DNA from: Gemmata palustris
GTDB taxonomy: Bacteria; Planctomycetota; Planctomycetia; Gemmatales; Gemmataceae
Assembly (NCBI RefSeq): GCF_017939745.1
Contig: NZ_JAGKQQ010000001.1
Span: forward strand, 8,013,299-8,077,298
Direction of reading: 5' to 3'
Length of the DNA stretch: 64,000 bases
In this document: positions 61,342-64,000 of the stretch, piece by piece
Position numbering within the stretch: the first letter of the stretch is position 1
How the letters are laid out: each line of letters begins with the position of its first letter
The notes under the pieces: model-generated
What the model was told of the DNA's origin: nothing
Seen by the model: only the letters and a program-made list of their open reading frames with translations
The model's database searches: none
Made by a program: the position numbers and the translations under genes

Positions 61342-61461
61342 GCACAGGGCTTCCGCCCGGTGCTACAAACGCCGGCCGCTCCGCGGCGTGAAAGGCGTTG
61401 CAGGTACTTGTTTTCGCCCCGGAGGAGCCGTCTAACGGAGCACCGGGCGGAAGCTCTGTGC
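61342..61461. repeat. Inverted repeat, family C copy 2
   Basis: GCACAGGGCTTCCGCCCGGT then GCTAC on the left; GGAGCACCGGGCGGAAGCTC then TGTGC on the right, with an inner GCCGGCC/GAGCCG pairing. The sequence resembles 18188-18299, but the arms have drifted to CCCGG/CCGGG together. It ends 2 bp before the MFS stop. Confidence 0.85.
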
Positions 61462-61462
61462 C

Positions 61463-62869
61463 CTACTCCGGCAACGGCTTGCCCTTCGTCTCCGGGAGGA
61501 ACGGCAACACGAACAGCCCCACGAGGAAGATACTACACATCGTGACGCCCGCGTAGCGGAACGCATCGGCCCCGTGGCTCGCGAACACCACCGTCGTGAG
61601 CTGGCCGAGCGCCGCCGGCCCGAGCGCGGCGACCAGCCGACCCGCGTTGTAGCAGAACGATGTGCCGGTACTGCGGTACTTGGTGGGGAACAGTTCGGGT
61701 AAGTAGATCGCGTACCCGCCGAACAGCGCGAGTTGGCAGAACCCCATAATCGGGATCATCCAGAACACGTCGTCGCGGGTTTTCAGGAACCAGAACGTCC
61801 CCGCCGTCGAGAGCATCGCCAGAACAAAGAACAGAGCGAACGTGGGTCGCCGACCGACTATCCCGGTCACCCAACTGAACGCGAAGATCCCGAAGAACGC
61901 CCCCCCGTTCTGTACCAGTGACGCCACCCCGCGCCACCAACCGATCTCGCCCTTCAACTGGTCCCCGCTCAGTCCTTCACTGGCCAGTGTGGATTCGAGG
62001 GCGAGTTGCACCAAACGCGGCGAGAAGAACGCGATCCCCCACAACCCGATGACCCCGGCCCCGGTCAACAACAGGCCGCACAGAACGCGCTTGTTCCACG
62101 GGCTCGTGGAGAAAATGCCGACTAACGTGCCGAAAAACGCCTGCCACGGAGATGGCCGGGTCCCGAGGGCCTCCGCTTCCCGCATGGCCTTCCATTTCTC
62201 CGGCTCGCGGAGCGAAAACTGCACGACGACCAGCAAAATACCGGGCAGAATTCCGATCAGGAACATTACCCGCCACGGGAGCAACCACCCGTCCGCCGGA
62301 AACGCCCCGCCCTTCTGAAGCGAGCCGAGGTACATGTTAAGGAGCGCGGCGGAGCAGTTCCCGAGTACGCTCGATGCCTGAAACAGACCCAAGATGTACG
62401 GCCTGGCGTTATTGGGAACCGTTTCGGCCAGAAGCACGACCGCCGACGCGAACGCCCCGCCGACCCCCAACCCCGTGAGTAATCGATACGCCATGAAGTC
62501 CCAGGGACCGGTCGAGAGGGCGCTCAAACCCGTAAACAGTGCGTACAAACCGATGGTCATCGTCAGAGTTTTCACCCGGCCGAGTCGGTCGCCCAAAACC
62601 CCGAAGCCGATCCCGCCGATCGCCCACCCGATCAGGAACACGGACGTCGCGTAGGTGGCGTAGCTGCCGACCTGCGGGTCACTGGCCGGTTTCTGCATCA
62701 CGGTCGCGAGGGCCGGGTCGCGGGCCAGCACGAAGAGCTGCTGATCCATGCAGTCCAGATCCCACGCCAAGCAGCAGACGACGAACACGAACCACTGGTA
62801 ACGGGTCAGGTCTTTGAGACTCGCCCACCCGGTTCGCGGCGGGGACGGGACGGGGGGATCAACGGACAT
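61463..62869 (-). CDS. MFS transporter (sialate/lactate:H+ symporter-like)
   Basis: 468 residues with about 12 helices. The N-terminus DLTRYQWFVFVVCCLAWDLD is followed by CMDQQLFVLARDPAL, then GFGVLGDRLGRVKTLTMTIG (MFS motif A, DRxGR) and GVGGAFASAVVLLAETVPNN (motif-5-like). PELFPTKYRSTGTSFCYNAG is the sugar-porter-type PESPR relative. Most similar in pattern to the sialate/organic-acid symporter group, but substrate is not certain. It stands alone, with a family C repeat at its 3' end. Confidence 0.85.
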   Translation of the reverse strand: MSVDPPVPSPPRTGWASLKDLTRYQWFVFVVCCLAWDLDCMDQQLFVLARDPALATVMQKPASDPQVGSYATYATSVFLIGWAIGGIGFGVLGDRLGRVKTLTMTIGLYALFTGLSALSTGPWDFMAYRLLTGLGVGGAFASAVVLLAETVPNNARPYILGLFQASSVLGNCSAALLNMYLGSLQKGGAFPADGWLLPWRVMFLIGILPGILLVVVQFSLREPEKWKAMREAEALGTRPSPWQAFFGTLVGIFSTSPWNKRVLCGLLLTGAGVIGLWGIAFFSPRLVQLALESTLASEGLSGDQLKGEIGWWRGVASLVQNGGAFFGIFAFSWVTGIVGRRPTFALFFVLAMLSTAGTFWFLKTRDDVFWMIPIMGFCQLALFGGYAIYLPELFPTKYRSTGTSFCYNAGRLVAALGPAALGQLTTVVFASHGADAFRYAGVTMCSIFLVGLFVLPFLPETKGKPLPE

Positions 62870-63034
62870 TGGCAGCGCTCTTCTTTGGCGAGTGGACGGC
62901 GGGAACCCGAGAATCGGTCCAGGCGGTTCCGAAAACAGTACCCGGGCGCACGATCCGACGCCAGCATTTCCGCGGGCGCCACAAAGTCGCTATGATAGAT
63001 TTTTCGCTTTCGCGAGAGCAGAGGTTCTAATCGG

Positions 63035-63865
63035 ATGCCCGCAGAGCGCACGTTCCCGCTAGCGGTCGGCTTCCTCGGTGCCGGACAGATGGCCACCGCG
63101 CTCGCGTCCGCGTGGGCGAAGGCCGGCCTGCTCGACGTCTCGCGCAGCCGCGCCGCCGATCCGTATCCCGATGCGCGCGCCAAGTTCCAGTCCGCCACCG
63201 GTATCGCGACCACCGAAACCAACCGCGACGTCCTCGCCGCCTGCGACGTCCTCGTGCTCGCGGTGAAGCCGCAAGTCATGTCAGCGGTTCTCGATGAGAT
63301 CAAACCGGCCATCAGCGCGGCCCACTTGATCGTTTCCATCGCCGCTGGTGTCACGCTGAAAACGCTCGGCGACGGCCTGGGAGCAGACACGAAGCTCGTT
63401 CGCGTGATGCCGAACACGCCGTGCCTCGTCAGCGCGAGCGCGACCGGTTTCAGCCCCGGGGCAACCGCAACTCCCGACGATGCGGCTCTCGTCGAGCGTT
63501 TATTCACTGCCGTGGGAATGGCGTACCGGGTGCCCGAACACCTGCTGGACGCGGTCACCGGTTTGAGCGGCAGCGGCCCGGCGTTCGTGTACCTCTTCAT
63601 TGAAGCGCTCGCCGATGGCGGCGTGCGGTGCGGCCTCCCGCGTGCGGTGGCTCAGTCCCTCGCGGCACAGACGGTACTCGGCGCGGCACGCATGGTGCTC
63701 GAAACGGGCCAGCACCCCGGCGCCCTCAAGGACGCGGTCGCCAGTCCCGGCGGCACGACCATCGCGGGGATTCATGCACTGGAACGCGCTGCGTTCCGCG
63801 CCGCTGCAATGGATGCGGTAGAAGCCGCCACCAAGCGGGCACAGGAATTGGGAAAGAAGGAATGA
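63035..63865 (+). CDS. proC: Pyrroline-5-carboxylate reductase
   Basis: Last step of proline synthesis: NAD(P)H reduction of 1-pyrroline-5-carboxylate. 276 residues, usual length. VGFLGAGQMATALASAW is the Rossmann loop, VLAVKPQVM follows, and RVMPNTPCLV is a family motif. The C-terminal signature begins LSGSGPAFVYLFIEALADGG and continues through GVRCGLPRAVAQSLAAQTVL; SPGGTTIAGIHALE completes it. Monocistronic as far as the window shows. Confidence 0.95.
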   Translation: MPAERTFPLAVGFLGAGQMATALASAWAKAGLLDVSRSRAADPYPDARAKFQSATGIATTETNRDVLAACDVLVLAVKPQVMSAVLDEIKPAISAAHLIVSIAAGVTLKTLGDGLGADTKLVRVMPNTPCLVSASATGFSPGATATPDDAALVERLFTAVGMAYRVPEHLLDAVTGLSGSGPAFVYLFIEALADGGVRCGLPRAVAQSLAAQTVLGAARMVLETGQHPGALKDAVASPGGTTIAGIHALERAAFRAAAMDAVEAATKRAQELGKKE

Positions 63866-64000
63866 GGATTCGCCACGGATCAATGCGGATGGCACGGATC
63901 AAAACAATGCAGAGAAGAGGACTTCAGTAGGACCGACGGAATGAGATTTCTTGATCCTGTTCATCCCGTGAATCCTGTTGAAAATTCTTCTGTCTTAATC
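63866..64000. other. 3' end region, probable truncated repeat
   Basis: About 135 bp after proC. It contains GATTCGCCACGGATCAATGC and TTCATCCCGTGAATCCTGTT, words of the kind seen in the long inverted repeats, and may be one arm cut by the window edge. No gene supported. Confidence 0.35.

Noticed and set aside
1-64000. CRISPR arrays, tRNA or rRNA genes, transposases, phage genes
   Set aside because: No regularly spaced short repeats, cloverleaf-like sequences or recombinase-like proteins were seen; absence is by eye only and not proven.

Overview
The window is high-GC bacterial DNA, most likely from a planctomycete of the Gemmata group (Gemmataceae). Three kinds of evidence point there: planctomycete-typical families (a DUF1501 Tat-exported protein, a BBP7-type outer-membrane barrel, an ECF sigma factor with a membrane-anchored C-terminal extension), many secreted proteins of unknown function, and gene ends strewn with long inverted repeats. 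No rRNA, tRNA, CRISPR array, transposase or prophage genes were recognised.

Layout. 0-8 kb: housekeeping and small enzymes (malate dehydrogenase; an alpha/beta hydrolase with a DUF2237 protein; a neutral zinc metallopeptidase; a DUF1501 protein; an MFS transporter; a DUF1264 protein). 8-22 kb: a minus-strand operon of about 14 kb that is the most unusual part of the window. In transcription order it encodes RtcA (RNA 3'-phosphate cyclase), a radical-SAM activase-like protein, a 392-residue unknown, a 190-residue charged coiled protein, a soluble FtsH-like AAA+ zinc protease, two paralogous 60- and 88-residue peptides, and two paralogous giants of 1166 and 1146 residues. It resembles the FtsH-centred multi-component ('ternary') systems proposed in comparative genomics as NTP-dependent conflict systems; that link is from memory and unverified. 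22-29 kb: two small plus-strand genes (one a stand-alone sigma region-4-like HTH), hemB, a BBP7 barrel, and an ECF sigma / anti-sigma / secreted-protein set. 29-42.6 kb: signalling and efflux (FHA-GAF-PP2C phosphatase, ClpS, histidine kinase and NtrC-type regulator, then an HME-type RND adaptor and pump behind a candidate sigma-54 promoter, then a sigma-factor fusion). 43-50 kb: secreted esterase, nucleoside-type MFS permease, MoeB/ThiF-rhodanese, and fabD-acpP-fabF. 50-61 kb: vWA membrane protein, Ser/Thr kinase, LRR protein, DUF6931 protein, secreted hydrolase, a DUF350-lipoprotein-PII cluster, and a four-repeat secreted protein. 61-64 kb: a small unknown, a second MFS transporter, and proC.

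Between genes there are at least twelve long inverted repeats in different sequence families. Several families recur, and one keeps its pairing while its sequence changes. Inside the FtsH operon every wide gap holds one. Many open frames opposite or across these genes are artefacts of high GC and were left out.
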